DNA of 64,000 nucleotides from JAFGAS01 sp963809875. Lineage in GTDB: Bacteria > Desulfobacterota > Zymogenia > Zymogenales > Zymogenaceae. Location of the stretch: the NCBI GenBank assembly GCA_963809875.1, contig CAWELC010000005.1, forward strand, positions 978,228 through 1,042,227, in the 5' to 3' direction. The notes beneath the pieces are model-generated. The model ran no database searches, was not told the DNA's origin, and saw only the letters and a program-made list of their open reading frames with translations. Made by a program: the position numbers and the translations under genes. Position 1 is the first letter of the stretch; each line of letters starts with the position of its first letter. This document shows positions 1 to 9,536 of this stretch, piece by piece.

Positions 1-264
1 GACTCTCCTATGGTTCGATAGAAGAGTAAGCAATTACCCGGCCATGTTTACGTATCGCGCTATCATCAGGTAATCATTGGGATTATTGGCGAGTCGCCGG
101 CAGGTCTTGGGAGCGGGGGAAAAAGGGGTTGTCTCTGTATCAATCCGCGGGAAAATTGACATGAAATCAACGAAATTATGGCATATTTGTACGAAATAGG
201 GCGGGTAGATGCAAAGGCTGCATGCCATAAACCGCATACTGGATTTGCACCACGGAGTCGCCGG
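1..264. other. Left edge, no gene recognised
   Basis: This stretch lies downstream of the minus-strand response regulator. Open frames exist on both strands, but none has a Shine-Dalgarno sequence, a recognisable product or the codon pattern of the neighbours. No clear terminator hairpin with a T-run was found after the regulator's stop codon. Confidence 0.4.
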
Positions 265-1662
265 CTACCGGACCGGTGTCTTTATCGCATATTTTTTCAT
301 AAGATATTGAAAAGATTGACGCGAAACGCCCGTGTCACGGGCGGCTTTCGATACGTTTCCGCCGGACTTCTCCAAAGCGCTCGTCACGAAGTCCTTTTCG
401 AACTCCCCCAGCATGCCCTCCTTCGATTCCCTGAACGAGCCGGAGACTTGATGCCGCCCCTCCTTCTCCGCTTCGGGCTTCGCGGTGGCGGATATGAGAT
501 CGTCGCGGTCGACGTACTGTCCCTTGACGAAGAGCACTCCCTGAAGCACGCTATTCTTCAGCTCACGCACGTTCCCGGCCCACCGGTTGCCCTCAAGAAA
601 CTCGATTGCCGCGGGGGTAAACCCTTTGAGTGGTTTTGACAGCTTGGCGGCGTGCTCGTTCAGGAAGAACCAGGCCAGTCGTTGGATATCGACGCTTCGC
701 TCGCGAAGGGGAGGCATGTGGATTTGGACTACGTTGATTCGGTAGAAGAGATCTTCGCGGAAGAGGCCGCGGCCGACCCGCTCAAGCAGGTTCTTATTCG
801 TCGATGTGATGACCCGGACGTCCAGCTTCTTGACCGACTCGCTTCCGAGGGGAATAATTTCTTCTTCTTGAAGGACGCGGAGCAGTTTGGCCTGCACATC
901 CAGCTCGATATCGCCGATCTCGTCGAGAAATACCGTTCCTCGATCGGCCTTCTCGAAGAGGCCCTTTTTGTCCCGATACGCGTCGGTGAAGGCCCCCTTA
1001 ACGTGGCCGAAGAGCTCACTCTCGAGCATCTGGGAAGGGATATTTGGGCAGCTGACCGATACCATCGGCATTTCACGGCGAAGGCTCAGCTCATGGATCG
1101 CGCGGGCCGCCAATTCCTTGCCGGTCCCCGATTCTCCGGTAATCAGGACGTGCGCATCGATGGCGGCCACCGCCCGTATCTTTTCGTAGACCTCCTGCAT
1201 TGGAGGCGATATGCCGATAAAGTCAAAAAAGTCGGCACTCATGGCCACGCTCATCCTCAGGTCGGTTACCTCCCTGGTGAGCTGTCGTTCCTTGATCGCC
1301 TTTTCGATGGCCAGGATCACGATGTCGGAGCTGAAGGGTTTTGTGATAAAATCGTTCGCTCCCTTCTTAATACACTGGACCGCCAGATCGATGCTGCCGA
1401 ATGCGGTGATAATGATAACGATAATACCTTCGTTGACCTCCTTGATCCGTTCCAGAAGCTCAAGGCCGGTCATCGAGGGCATCCTGATATCGGTCAGGAC
1501 GATGGTGATATCGTTTTCCCGGATCAGATCGAGGGCCTTTTTCCCGGAGTCGGCCGACATCACGCGCCGAAAGCCTTCCTTCTCGATCATCCGGGCCAGG
1601 AGGTTGGTGATGTTCGGATCGTCGTCAACGATCAGGATAGTATCTTGTCTCTGGTCTTTCAT
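265..1662 (-). CDS. NtrC-family sigma-54-dependent response regulator
   Basis: This is a cytoplasmic transcription activator, the likely partner of the histidine kinase encoded just upstream on the same strand. The 465 residues have the usual three-part plan: a receiver with acidic pair near residue 13 and phosphoacceptor D58 (LTDIRMP), a AAA+ domain with Walker A GESGTGK at 176-182 and Walker B FLDEIGD near 245-251, and a C-terminal Fis-type helix-turn-helix around 425-460. The sigma-54 contact loop reads GAFTDA at 223-228 rather than GAFTGA. The ATG has no Shine-Dalgarno sequence, and an extended -10 box lies 8 bp before it. A 152-bp gap separates it from the kinase, so it may have its own promoter as well as operon read-through. 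Its target genes are unknown. Confidence 0.93.
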   Translation of the reverse strand: MKDQRQDTILIVDDDPNITNLLARMIEKEGFRRVMSADSGKKALDLIRENDITIVLTDIRMPSMTGLELLERIKEVNEGIIVIIITAFGSIDLAVQCIKKGANDFITKPFSSDIVILAIEKAIKERQLTREVTDLRMSVAMSADFFDFIGISPPMQEVYEKIRAVAAIDAHVLITGESGTGKELAARAIHELSLRREMPMVSVSCPNIPSQMLESELFGHVKGAFTDAYRDKKGLFEKADRGTVFLDEIGDIELDVQAKLLRVLQEEEIIPLGSESVKKLDVRVITSTNKNLLERVGRGLFREDLFYRINVVQIHMPPLRERSVDIQRLAWFFLNEHAAKLSKPLKGFTPAAIEFLEGNRWAGNVRELKNSVLQGVLFVKGQYVDRDDLISATAKPEAEKEGRHQVSGSFRESKEGMLGEFEKDFVTSALEKSGGNVSKAARDTGVSRQSFQYLMKKYAIKTPVR

Positions 1663-1670
1663 AGTGTGTT

Positions 1671-1679
1671 AGTATACCA
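1671..1679 (-). promoter_or_regulatory. Extended -10 promoter element of the response regulator
   Basis: On the minus strand TGG-TATACT ends 8 bp before the ATG, so initiation about 7 bp downstream would give a transcript with almost no leader. No good -35 box is present, as is common for extended -10 promoters. This is inferred from sequence only. Confidence 0.4.
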
Positions 1680-1814
1680 CATTCGATAAAGCGGTGATCC
1701 GGTCTTTCGGATATCATGGGATTTTCTTTGTTTTTCCTCCTTTGAATCATGGTGGGCTCAGTCCGCCCCGGCTCAAGCCGTCGATCCTTCAGATCCGGGA
1801 AGAGGCAATAAGCG

Positions 1815-4769
1815 TCATTCCTTCTCGGGCCCGTCGGAGACGGGTGAGGGAAGCAGGACGGTAAAGGTCGCGCCCTTCCCGATCTCGCTGCGGACACGGA
1901 TCTCCCCCCCGTGCTCGACGACGATCCCGTAGCTCACGGAGAGGCCCAGGCCGGTACCCTTTCCCGGCGGTTTCGTCGTGAAGAACGGGTCGAATATCTT
2001 GCCCGTATCCTCTTTCTTGATTCCGTGACCGTTATCTTCAACAGATACCTGAATCCTCTCGGTCTTCCGATCATACGAGGTCTTGATCGAGATTTCCCCT
2101 TTCTTGTCCACCGCGTCTACGGCATTTTTCACGATGTTCAAGAAGACCTGGGTCATCTTGATCTGATCCCCGTAGAAGGCCGGTACGTTTGTCCCAAACT
2201 TTTTCGTGAGGGTTATCTCCTTATCCTTCAGGTCTTTCTTATTGATCACGATAACGCCGCCGAGGATCTCATTGACGTTGAAGAATTCTTTTCTGTCGAC
2301 CCTGGTCCGCGAGAAGAGGAGCAGGTCGTTGAGGATGGTCTTGCAGTTGAGCGCCTGTTCCTCGATGATTTTGAGGTCTGCCAGATCCTGGCGGCTCTTA
2401 TCCTTATCCTGGAGGAGGATTTGCGTATATCCGAGGATTGAGGTCAGCGGGTTATTGATCTCGTGGGCTACCCCCGCCGAAAGCTGTCCGAGGGAAATGA
2501 GGCGGTCACTCTGGATAAGGTGCTCCTGCATCCTCTTCTCTTCGGTAACGTGACGGCTGTGGATGAGGTAGTCCGGCGAAATGGGTTCAGAGACCACCGG
2601 ATAGACTGAGACGCGATAGAATCGAGTTCCGTCCTTGTAGGGAACAGTGACTTCTTCGGTCATGCCCGTTCGGGTTGAGCTGACCTGCGCGAAGGGACAC
2701 CCGGTGCACGGCTTGTTTATCGTATTGAAAAGGGAATAGCACGTCTTTCCAAGGATACCCGTGTAGGGGAGCGAAAGTTCCTCGGCGATGCTCCGGTTGA
2801 CGAATCTGATGACATAGTCTGAGTCGATCATGTACATCCGGTCGGACACCGCGTCAAAGGCCGCCTGCAGGCGACGCTTTGAATTGATGAGGGCTATCTC
2901 CAGGTTCTTTCGCTCGGTTGTATCCCTGACCACTCCCTGAATGAATCGGCTTTTCTTTCCGAAATCGATGGTGTTCATCTTGATGTCGAGATTCACGTTT
3001 CCTCGTCCGTTCACCTGGATCGAGGTATTGGTGGATACCGTCTCCCCTCCGGCCACTATCCCTTCTCTGACGACGGCCGCGTCCATGACCCCGGAAGCGA
3101 TGAGGATCCGATCGAAGAACTTCTCGGAGCTCAGTCCAATGGGTGAGAACCCGATAATCTCCGTCAACGACCTGTTGGCCGAAATCACCGACCCTCCCAC
3201 TTCGCAGAGGAAAATCCCGTCCGCGGCGCTCTCGACGATCGTCCGATACTTCTGTTCAGACTCAAAGAGCTCCCGGCTCTTTCGACTTACCTCCCGTTCG
3301 AGGTATCTCCGATCCTCCTTGAGAATCTCTTCCCTTTTTCTTCGGGTCGACACATCGATAAAGATACCCGCAATCAGGTCTCGATCGTCCATCGAGATGA
3401 TCTTCGGTCTCGCCTCGACATAGATGACGTCGCCGTTCTTCTTGACGAGGGGTACCTCAAGCTTACGCAGGGCATCATTATCGCTTATGATATCCCGATA
3501 GTGAAGGGCGATCTTTTCCCATTCTTGTTCGGGAATAAACTCGTAAATGTTTCTTCCGATTACCTCACTGCGCTCATATCCCATCATCAGAAAGGCCGCC
3601 TCGTTGGCGTAGATGATGTTGTTATCCTGTATCAGATAGTACCCGTCATCGATATCCTCCACGAGGGTTCGGTATCGTTCCTCGGAGCTCGTGAGATCCC
3701 TGGTGGAAGTGAGGAGCTGGCGGCTCATCATGTTGAAAGCCTCGGCGATGCTGTTGATCTCTTTCCAGCTCTTGACTTCGACCGTGGTTCCCAGCTTGCC
3801 GGCGGAGATCTCGGTGGTGCCGTCTATAATGGTCTGAATCGGACGGGTCATCCGGGCAGAGATATAAAGGCTGACCAGGATAATGAGCGAGAGGACCGCG
3901 ATCATCTCGAGCAGGTCCCGGATGAGGACATAGTTGGAGAGGGCATAGGCTTCGTTCTTTTGTTGTATCGCAATGATCAACAACGGGGTCATCTCAAACA
4001 GCGGGTTCTTGTCCATAACGACGGCCGATCCGACGTACGCCTTGCCGCTCTTATCCGCGAAATCGATGGGGAAACTATTGACCCCGTCGGCCGGTATTCC
4101 CTCTTTCGGCATTCCCAGGAATTTTTCGTAGATCATCGCTCGATCGGGATCGGAGACAATGTTGCCGTACTGATCGACCATGATGATGTAGCCGGTTTCC
4201 CCGAACCTGACGGTGTCTGAGCTTTTCCAGACCGTCTCCATGTTCATGCGGGCCGAGAGTATCGATACGATCTTGCCGTTGTCGAGGACCGGGATAAAGA
4301 ACCGGATCATCAGGTCTTTCCCGGAAAGGGCGCGGTAGGGATCGGTGACCACCGATTTCCCCTTCTTGGCGTCAAGAAACCATCGGGTCTTGCTCAGATC
4401 GGAATAGAACGAATAGCTCGTGGAAAGAACGGCTTCACCGTCAAGGCTCATCACGGTGATATCGTCGAAATAGTGATAATAGTCCTGGACCTTGTAGATC
4501 TCGGCCATCTTATCGTCATAACCGGCAGACGGTGATTTAAGGGTGGGGTTCTGCGACAGAAGCTTCAGGTCGACAAAACGGTCGGTGAGGAAGATGTTCA
4601 GATCCTTGCCATAGTGCTCGATGACGTCGATATAGCTTTTATGAACGTTACGATTGAGCTCCCTCGTCAGCGAAAGGATATCGAATAGGAGATAGACCGC
4701 CAGGGGGACAAACGCAATAAAGACGACGAGTATGAAGAGATCGGAACGAATGGATCGGGCCTGTTTCAT
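1815..4769 (-). CDS. Membrane sensor histidine kinase: Cache, HAMP, three PAS, HisKA, HATPase
   Basis: This inner-membrane two-component kinase probably phosphorylates the NtrC-type regulator downstream. The chosen start (984 aa) is the ATG whose ATGA overlaps the stop codon of the preceding polyamine-binding protein. A longer in-frame start would overlap that gene by about 75 bp. In order: a transmembrane helix at about 10-30, a periplasmic Cache-type domain to about 280, a second helix, HAMP (TRPIQTII), three PAS domains, and HisKA with the H-box AHEINNPL (His about 769). The HATPase has the N-box NIVKNAVDAV, G1 EDNGHGI, F-box DPFFTTKP and GTGLGLS. The third PAS carries a PCTGCP motif. All catalytic motifs are intact. 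The coupling to a solute-binding protein suggests it senses a ligand delivered by that protein. Confidence 0.93.
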   Translation of the reverse strand: MKQARSIRSDLFILVVFIAFVPLAVYLLFDILSLTRELNRNVHKSYIDVIEHYGKDLNIFLTDRFVDLKLLSQNPTLKSPSAGYDDKMAEIYKVQDYYHYFDDITVMSLDGEAVLSTSYSFYSDLSKTRWFLDAKKGKSVVTDPYRALSGKDLMIRFFIPVLDNGKIVSILSARMNMETVWKSSDTVRFGETGYIIMVDQYGNIVSDPDRAMIYEKFLGMPKEGIPADGVNSFPIDFADKSGKAYVGSAVVMDKNPLFEMTPLLIIAIQQKNEAYALSNYVLIRDLLEMIAVLSLIILVSLYISARMTRPIQTIIDGTTEISAGKLGTTVEVKSWKEINSIAEAFNMMSRQLLTSTRDLTSSEERYRTLVEDIDDGYYLIQDNNIIYANEAAFLMMGYERSEVIGRNIYEFIPEQEWEKIALHYRDIISDNDALRKLEVPLVKKNGDVIYVEARPKIISMDDRDLIAGIFIDVSTRRKREEILKEDRRYLEREVSRKSRELFESEQKYRTIVESAADGIFLCEVGGSVISANRSLTEIIGFSPIGLSSEKFFDRILIASGVMDAAVVREGIVAGGETVSTNTSIQVNGRGNVNLDIKMNTIDFGKKSRFIQGVVRDTTERKNLEIALINSKRRLQAAFDAVSDRMYMIDSDYVIRFVNRSIAEELSLPYTGILGKTCYSLFNTINKPCTGCPFAQVSSTRTGMTEEVTVPYKDGTRFYRVSVYPVVSEPISPDYLIHSRHVTEEKRMQEHLIQSDRLISLGQLSAGVAHEINNPLTSILGYTQILLQDKDKSRQDLADLKIIEEQALNCKTILNDLLLFSRTRVDRKEFFNVNEILGGVIVINKKDLKDKEITLTKKFGTNVPAFYGDQIKMTQVFLNIVKNAVDAVDKKGEISIKTSYDRKTERIQVSVEDNGHGIKKEDTGKIFDPFFTTKPPGKGTGLGLSVSYGIVVEHGGEIRVRSEIGKGATFTVLLPSPVSDGPEKE

Positions 4770-5863
4770 CTGAGGAGTTCGTACCATACACGGTTGAAAT
4801 ACTGATTGGTCCCCTCGTCGAGCGGAAGGTAGTACTCGCACCGCGCGAGAAGAGAAGAGGGGAGATAAATGGATTGGGAATCGAGAAGCTCCCTGTTGAG
4901 GTAGGGTTTTGAAGATGAGACGGCATTGGCGTACAGGAGGTAGTTGGAGATTTTGGCTATGTTTTCGGGACGAAGGACATAGTTAATAAATAGCTCGGCG
5001 GTATACTTATTCCTCGATGTGGCCGGAATCACCCAACTGTCAAGCCAGATAGGGGTGCCGGAGGGGGGCACGATGTATTGAATGTCCGGATTTGTCTGGG
5101 CGACCTTCAGGGTGTCGCCGCTATAGAGAAAGGCGACATACGTGGAGCCGTCCAGCAGGTGTTTCGTGATCTCCTGAGAGCTGAAATATCCTCGGATGAT
5201 CCGTCGCTGTTTCTTGAGGACTTCCGACGCCCGTTTAAGCTGCTCCTGGTCCCGTTCGTTGATCGAGTCGCCGAGCAGCTTGAGGGCGGGTGCGAAGTCC
5301 TCCTGAATGTCATCGAGCATATCGATCCGGTTTGCGTACCGACCGTCAAACAGGATGTCCCAGTCGATTTGAGTTTCGGACACGTGCCGTCGGTTGACCG
5401 CGATGCCCGAGGTCCCCCATAGATAGGCAACCGAAAATAACATACCGGGGTCGTCAGGCGTGTTTGAAAATGCGGGGTCGATACCTGAGGTGCTGGGGAT
5501 GTTATGCTTATCGATGGGGGATATCATTTTAGTATCGAGCATCATCCTGACGATGCTCCCGCTTGCCACGGCAAGATCGTATTTACCGGGATTGGAGCGA
5601 ACCAGGCTGATCATTTCATCTTCGTTCTCAAAGGTCTGGATGATTACTTTTACTCCAAACTCTTTCTCAAACGACCTGACCACACCCATCTCGATATAGT
5701 CTTCCCAGTTGAGGATCGTCAGGGTGTCGGAAAGCGTGGCCGCCTTATCGGCGCACAATGAACATCCGCAGAGCAGCGCCCCGATCAGGACCGGGACGGT
5801 CAAAAGAAGCAAGCCGCGGCCGCGATATCCGACACTCCTCAGCGCAGTGGAGACTCTTGCCAC
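4766..5863 (-). CDS. PotD-like spermidine/putrescine-binding lipoprotein
   Basis: This is an extracytoplasmic solute-binding protein of the polyamine family (365 aa, usual length). It has an N-terminal hydrophobic signal ending in a lipobox-like LCGC, so it is probably lipid-anchored. Family hallmarks are the ILNWEDYI start of the mature domain and PIWLDSWVIP, which aligns with the Trp/Asp ligand region of PotD. No polyamine ABC permease or ATPase lies nearby. Instead the stop codon overlaps the start of a Cache-domain histidine kinase by 4 bp. A sensory role feeding the kinase is therefore more likely than uptake, though shared use by a transporter encoded elsewhere cannot be excluded. The ribosome site AAGGGGAA overlaps the end of the upstream gene. 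Confidence 0.85.
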   Translation of the reverse strand: MARVSTALRSVGYRGRGLLLLTVPVLIGALLCGCSLCADKAATLSDTLTILNWEDYIEMGVVRSFEKEFGVKVIIQTFENEDEMISLVRSNPGKYDLAVASGSIVRMMLDTKMISPIDKHNIPSTSGIDPAFSNTPDDPGMLFSVAYLWGTSGIAVNRRHVSETQIDWDILFDGRYANRIDMLDDIQEDFAPALKLLGDSINERDQEQLKRASEVLKKQRRIIRGYFSSQEITKHLLDGSTYVAFLYSGDTLKVAQTNPDIQYIVPPSGTPIWLDSWVIPATSRNKYTAELFINYVLRPENIAKISNYLLYANAVSSSKPYLNRELLDSQSIYLPSSLLARCEYYLPLDEGTNQYFNRVWYELLR

Positions 5864-5874
5864 ATGATTCCCCT

Positions 5875-6585
5875 TTAGCCGTCGGAAAGCGGCTCCAGAA
5901 CGTATTCAAAATCCGGTCCGAAGACGGAGCGAAACGTTCCCACGATATTCTTATCCGTCCTGATGAATCCTTGAATGGTAATCAGCGGAGTGTTTTCGCG
6001 CTCGGGAAGGAATCGTGCCGGCACGGCTTTGAGCGGTGCCCCGAGCTTTTTCGGCGTCAGGTATATGAAAAACTGTCCGGTTTCGTTAGTCGAAAAGAGA
6101 GAAGCGGTCGCCGGGTCGTAGGTGCCGTCGAGACGCACCGAAACCGTCTCCGATTCGGTGAGATCTATCCGGTATGTATGCGGGTCGATGGAAAAAGAGA
6201 GATCGGATATTGGAGGCTCTCCTGTGAAATCGCGCACGACCACACTGCCGTCGAGCAATTGGAGTGTCCTATCGGACATCTCGATCGTCATCTCCCAGAC
6301 AAGCTTCGGGTCGTCGGAAGGTTCTGCTCCCTCGCCCCGGTATGTTTCCGGTTTTCCTCCCGTGCCCTCCGATCGGTCCTCGGGACCCGTCAACCTTCCC
6401 TCGGCCGTATTTCCCAAGGCGACCGTCCCGTCGTCTTTCGTTGCGGGAGTGGGCGCACCCCGTTGCCTGTCAGACATGATCATTCTGAAAAGCACGATTG
6501 CCAGGACAACAGCGATGCCGGCGGTGAGCAACAACCTCAGGAGCCGTGCGGTAGCCTGGTCCTTCACGGGGCGTGTCTTTTTCAT
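5875..6585 (-). CDS. Membrane-anchored protein of unknown function
   Basis: This 236-residue product has a short basic N-terminus, one hydrophobic segment at about 16-36 and a polar, Pro/Gly/Thr-rich linker (about 40-85). An apparently beta-rich extracytoplasmic domain of about 150 residues follows. I do not recognise the domain. It is the first gene of the polyamine-sensor operon, ending 11 bp before the binding protein, so it may be an accessory of that sensor (inference). The Shine-Dalgarno before the ATG is weak (CCAGAG). No catalytic motif, Cys pair or second membrane segment is visible. Confidence 0.7.
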   Translation of the reverse strand: MKKTRPVKDQATARLLRLLLTAGIAVVLAIVLFRMIMSDRQRGAPTPATKDDGTVALGNTAEGRLTGPEDRSEGTGGKPETYRGEGAEPSDDPKLVWEMTIEMSDRTLQLLDGSVVVRDFTGEPPISDLSFSIDPHTYRIDLTESETVSVRLDGTYDPATASLFSTNETGQFFIYLTPKKLGAPLKAVPARFLPERENTPLITIQGFIRTDKNIVGTFRSVFGPDFEYVLEPLSDG

Positions 6586-7059
6586 CTCTGGCTGAGCCTT
6601 TGCATCGTAAGACAGCTATAAGCGCCCCACGTCTCGCATTTTCATCCCGAGGTGGTCGATTTCAGCGCTAATTCGTGTATGCTTTCATACGTACCAGATT
6701 TTCGCTCCTTAATCAAGAGAAAACGGAGGGACCGGCCGCCCATATCGGCAGTGAACCGGGAGGAACTCCTCGTTTTTGTTGCGATCGCCGAGGAGATTCT
6801 ACGTACAGGCGGGAGAAGGCGGCGGATAATCCGGGCGTGTCGTCGAGAAGCTCCCAGCCTGTCATCGGGCCGAGCAGGGGTCGCATCAAACGGACACGTA
6901 AGAAGAGGTCTTTTGCCAATAATTTGACATCCGGCGAAAAAATTAATTTCATCGGCCCACATACTGTGATACAATGCGCCCGGTTTACCTGTGGCTACCG
7001 ATGTCCTCGGTTAAGGACATAGATACCGTCACTCTGCCATACTCTAACGGAGGTTATCC
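6586..7059. other. Divergent intergenic region
   Basis: These 474 bp separate the minus-strand sensor operon from the plus-strand sugar cluster. Short open frames on both strands lack ribosome sites and family features. The last 130 bp are AT-richer and hold a promoter-like element facing the alpha-galactosidase. I found no sigma-54 -24/-12 element with correct spacing. Confidence 0.5.
6947..6975 (+). promoter_or_regulatory. Probable promoter of the sugar cluster
   Basis: An extended -10, TGA-TACAAT (6967-6975), lies about 85 bp before the alpha-galactosidase start. The hexamer 17 bp upstream (TTTCAT) is a poor -35. A perfect TTGACA at 6924-6929 sits too far from this -10 but could pair with TTTCAT at 17-bp spacing as a weaker alternative. 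Confidence 0.4.
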
Positions 7060-9456
7060 GTGGCGTCGATATCGGTTACGGAAGGCAAGGAAATCCTCTA
7101 CGTCTCAAATCGCTTTATTCGGCTGGGACTGAATCTCAAGACGGGACGGCTCTCCTTGAGTAGGCCCGAGCTCATTTTCCCGCGCGTCCGGGATTCGATC
7201 GTGGCTGCCGGACTCCGGGTCGGCCGTAAGGGCGTACCGGCTCTGTTCGGGGCCGGACACGTAACCGTCACGAATACCTCACTCAATGACGTCCACGGAA
7301 AGGGACGGGAGGTTCGCATCGTCGACGCGCAGCGACCCGATGATCTGGAGATGACGTTCATTGTAAGGATCTTCGACGATCGTCCGTTCCTTTTGATGAG
7401 GGTAGGGGTAAGGAACATCGGCGTGACCACCCCGACACTCGATGACCTGTATCTTCTGGACGCCTCGCGCGGCTCGGGGGGACGTCTGGAGCTAAGCCGA
7501 GATGAGATCCCCCTCAATTTCTTCAAGGTCGGGTGGCATGACTGGTGCTATACGGGGCTCCTGACCGCGCGGGAGCGGGACGTCTCCACCATGCTGGGAC
7601 ACTGGGTTGGAAAGATGTACTTCAACCCCTCAACGCCCATCTCGAGGAAGCGTGGGGATTTCTGGGGCGAGGGCTGGGGGATCGTGACCGATCAAAAGAC
7701 GGCCGTTGTGGCCGGATTTGCATCAACGGCCGAACAGTTCGGACAGGTGCATGTGGATTGTAACCCGGGCTCCGAAGCGCTCGCCCTGGTTGCACGGGCC
7801 GACGGGATTCCGCTTGATCCCGGCGAGGAATTTCTCTCGGAATGGGGTTTCTTTCAGTTCGTCGATCTGCCTCATCCCAACCCCGCCGAAGACTATGCCG
7901 AGGCGGTGGCCCGGATCATGAAGCCCCGCGTCTCCTCGGCACCGCCTCCGGCTAAATGGACCCACTGGTACCACTTTTTTCACGATATTACCGAGGATCG
8001 CTTCATCCAGAATCTCGAGGTGATCGATACGATTCGGGGGACGGTTCCCTTCCACACGGTACAGCTTGACGACGGATACCAGTCGGCCTGGGGCGACTGG
8101 ACCAAGGAAAACGAAAAATTCCCCAACGGCCTGAAATATCTGGCCGGACGCGTCGCCGAGAAGGGGTTTGTGCCCGGGCTCTGGCTGGCTCCCTTCGTCG
8201 CCGATCCTAAGTCCGAGCTTGCCCGAAACCATCCCGACTGGCTCGTAAAGGATGATAAGGGAAAACCGATTATCGGGGGCTTTTTTTGGGACTTCTTCGG
8301 TTACGTCCTGGACCTGTCCAACCCGGCTGTCCTGGAGTGGCTCAGAAGACTTATGGAGACGGTGGTCAAAGAGTGGGGGTTCGGGTTCGTCAAAACGGAT
8401 TTCGTCTACGCGGGCGCGCTGCCCGGGGTTCGACATAACCGAAAGATGACCCGCGCCCAGGCCTTCCGCAAAGGCATGGAGGCGATTCGTGAAGGTCTCG
8501 GGGAATCGACCTATCATCTCGGTTGCGGGTGTCCCTTCGGCCCGTCCATCGGGATCGTCGACGCGATGAGGATCGGGCCGGATACCGCTCCCCAGTGGAA
8601 GCCCTTTATCCAGAACATGCGATGGGCTTCCCCCTTAATTACGCGAGAGAAGTGCATTGCAGCCCTTCGCAACAATATCCGCCATACCCTGAATCTCGGC
8701 ACGGTCCACAATCGCTGGTGGACGAGCGATCCCGACTGCCTGATGGTCAGGAACTACGACACGACGCTCACCGATGAAGAAATCAAGAGCAACGTATCCC
8801 TTATAGGGCTCTCGGGGGGGCTTGTCATCAATTCGGACGACCTGACCAGGCTTTCCGTCGATCGGCAGCGTCTCATTTCGCTGCTCCTTCCGGTATTGAG
8901 CAGGGGCGGCCGTGCCGTTGACCTGCTCGAGAACGAAATGGTCGAGCTCTACGCGCTGGATGAAAGAAAGGCATGGGGCGATTGGACAATGGCGATCCAG
9001 TTCAACTGGGCGGACAAACCGGCGACGAAGCGACTGGACATCGACCGGCTTTCGCTTGACTCGGGAAAGGAATACCATGTCTATGATTTCTGGGACTCAT
9101 CATATCGGCTCAATTCGGGACGATATATAGACCTTCCGGGTATACCCGCCCACGGATGCAGGCTGCTGCGCCTGTGTGAGAGCACGGGCAAACCGACGGT
9201 TGTCGGCGGCACGCTCCACGTTACCTGCGGGGACGAGGTACAGACGTTCAAGGCGGGCAAGGGCACGCTAAGCCTTACCGTTTCGGATCTGGGCAGGGTC
9301 GCCGAGGGAGAACTATGGCTCTGGCTTCCGGGACAGATCACGAGCGCGAAGGCGGGAAAGTCGACCATACCGGTGCGCAAGCGCACCGACAACGTCTGGG
9401 CTCTCAATCTGTCACTGCGCGGCAAGACGAGCATCACCGTAACCTGGCACCAGTAA
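7060..9456 (+). CDS. GH36-type alpha-galactosidase
   Basis: This is a glycoside hydrolase of the melibiase clan, 798 aa and about the usual length. It has an N-terminal beta-sandwich (to about 290), a TIM barrel with VQLDDGYQ and LWLAPFVAD, and a small C-terminal beta domain. The expected catalytic pair is visible: nucleophile D447 in FVKTDF and acid/base D508 in MRIGPDTA. No signal peptide is seen, so it acts in the cytoplasm on imported alpha-galactosides. The start is GTG, supported by the strong ribosome site CGGAGGTT 5-6 bp upstream. It opens a plus-strand run of sugar genes (MFS carrier, GPH symporters, isomerase, aldolase, kinase). Alpha-N-acetylgalactosaminidase or raffinose-type specificity is also possible. 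Confidence 0.88.
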   Translation: MASISVTEGKEILYVSNRFIRLGLNLKTGRLSLSRPELIFPRVRDSIVAAGLRVGRKGVPALFGAGHVTVTNTSLNDVHGKGREVRIVDAQRPDDLEMTFIVRIFDDRPFLLMRVGVRNIGVTTPTLDDLYLLDASRGSGGRLELSRDEIPLNFFKVGWHDWCYTGLLTARERDVSTMLGHWVGKMYFNPSTPISRKRGDFWGEGWGIVTDQKTAVVAGFASTAEQFGQVHVDCNPGSEALALVARADGIPLDPGEEFLSEWGFFQFVDLPHPNPAEDYAEAVARIMKPRVSSAPPPAKWTHWYHFFHDITEDRFIQNLEVIDTIRGTVPFHTVQLDDGYQSAWGDWTKENEKFPNGLKYLAGRVAEKGFVPGLWLAPFVADPKSELARNHPDWLVKDDKGKPIIGGFFWDFFGYVLDLSNPAVLEWLRRLMETVVKEWGFGFVKTDFVYAGALPGVRHNRKMTRAQAFRKGMEAIREGLGESTYHLGCGCPFGPSIGIVDAMRIGPDTAPQWKPFIQNMRWASPLITREKCIAALRNNIRHTLNLGTVHNRWWTSDPDCLMVRNYDTTLTDEEIKSNVSLIGLSGGLVINSDDLTRLSVDRQRLISLLLPVLSRGGRAVDLLENEMVELYALDERKAWGDWTMAIQFNWADKPATKRLDIDRLSLDSGKEYHVYDFWDSSYRLNSGRYIDLPGIPAHGCRLLRLCESTGKPTVVGGTLHVTCGDEVQTFKAGKGTLSLTVSDLGRVAEGELWLWLPGQITSAKAGKSTIPVRKRTDNVWALNLSLRGKTSITVTWHQ

Positions 9457-9536
9457 TTTCCGTCACGGGAGAAGCGTGACCGAAGAGCTCGGTAACGTTC
9501 GAACAATAGACGTCGATCCAAAAGGAGGAGTCCGTA

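Noticed and set aside
209..240. Possible sigma-54 -24/-12 element on the minus strand
   Set aside because: The GC and GG dinucleotides are two bases too far apart and the site would not precede any gene on that strand.
652..1689. Long plus-strand frame opposite the response regulator
   Set aside because: It mirrors the codons of a clear NtrC-type gene on the other strand and has no ribosome site or family features.
7723..8517. 264-codon minus-strand frame within the alpha-galactosidase
   Set aside because: Complementary-strand artefact of a well-supported GH36 gene.
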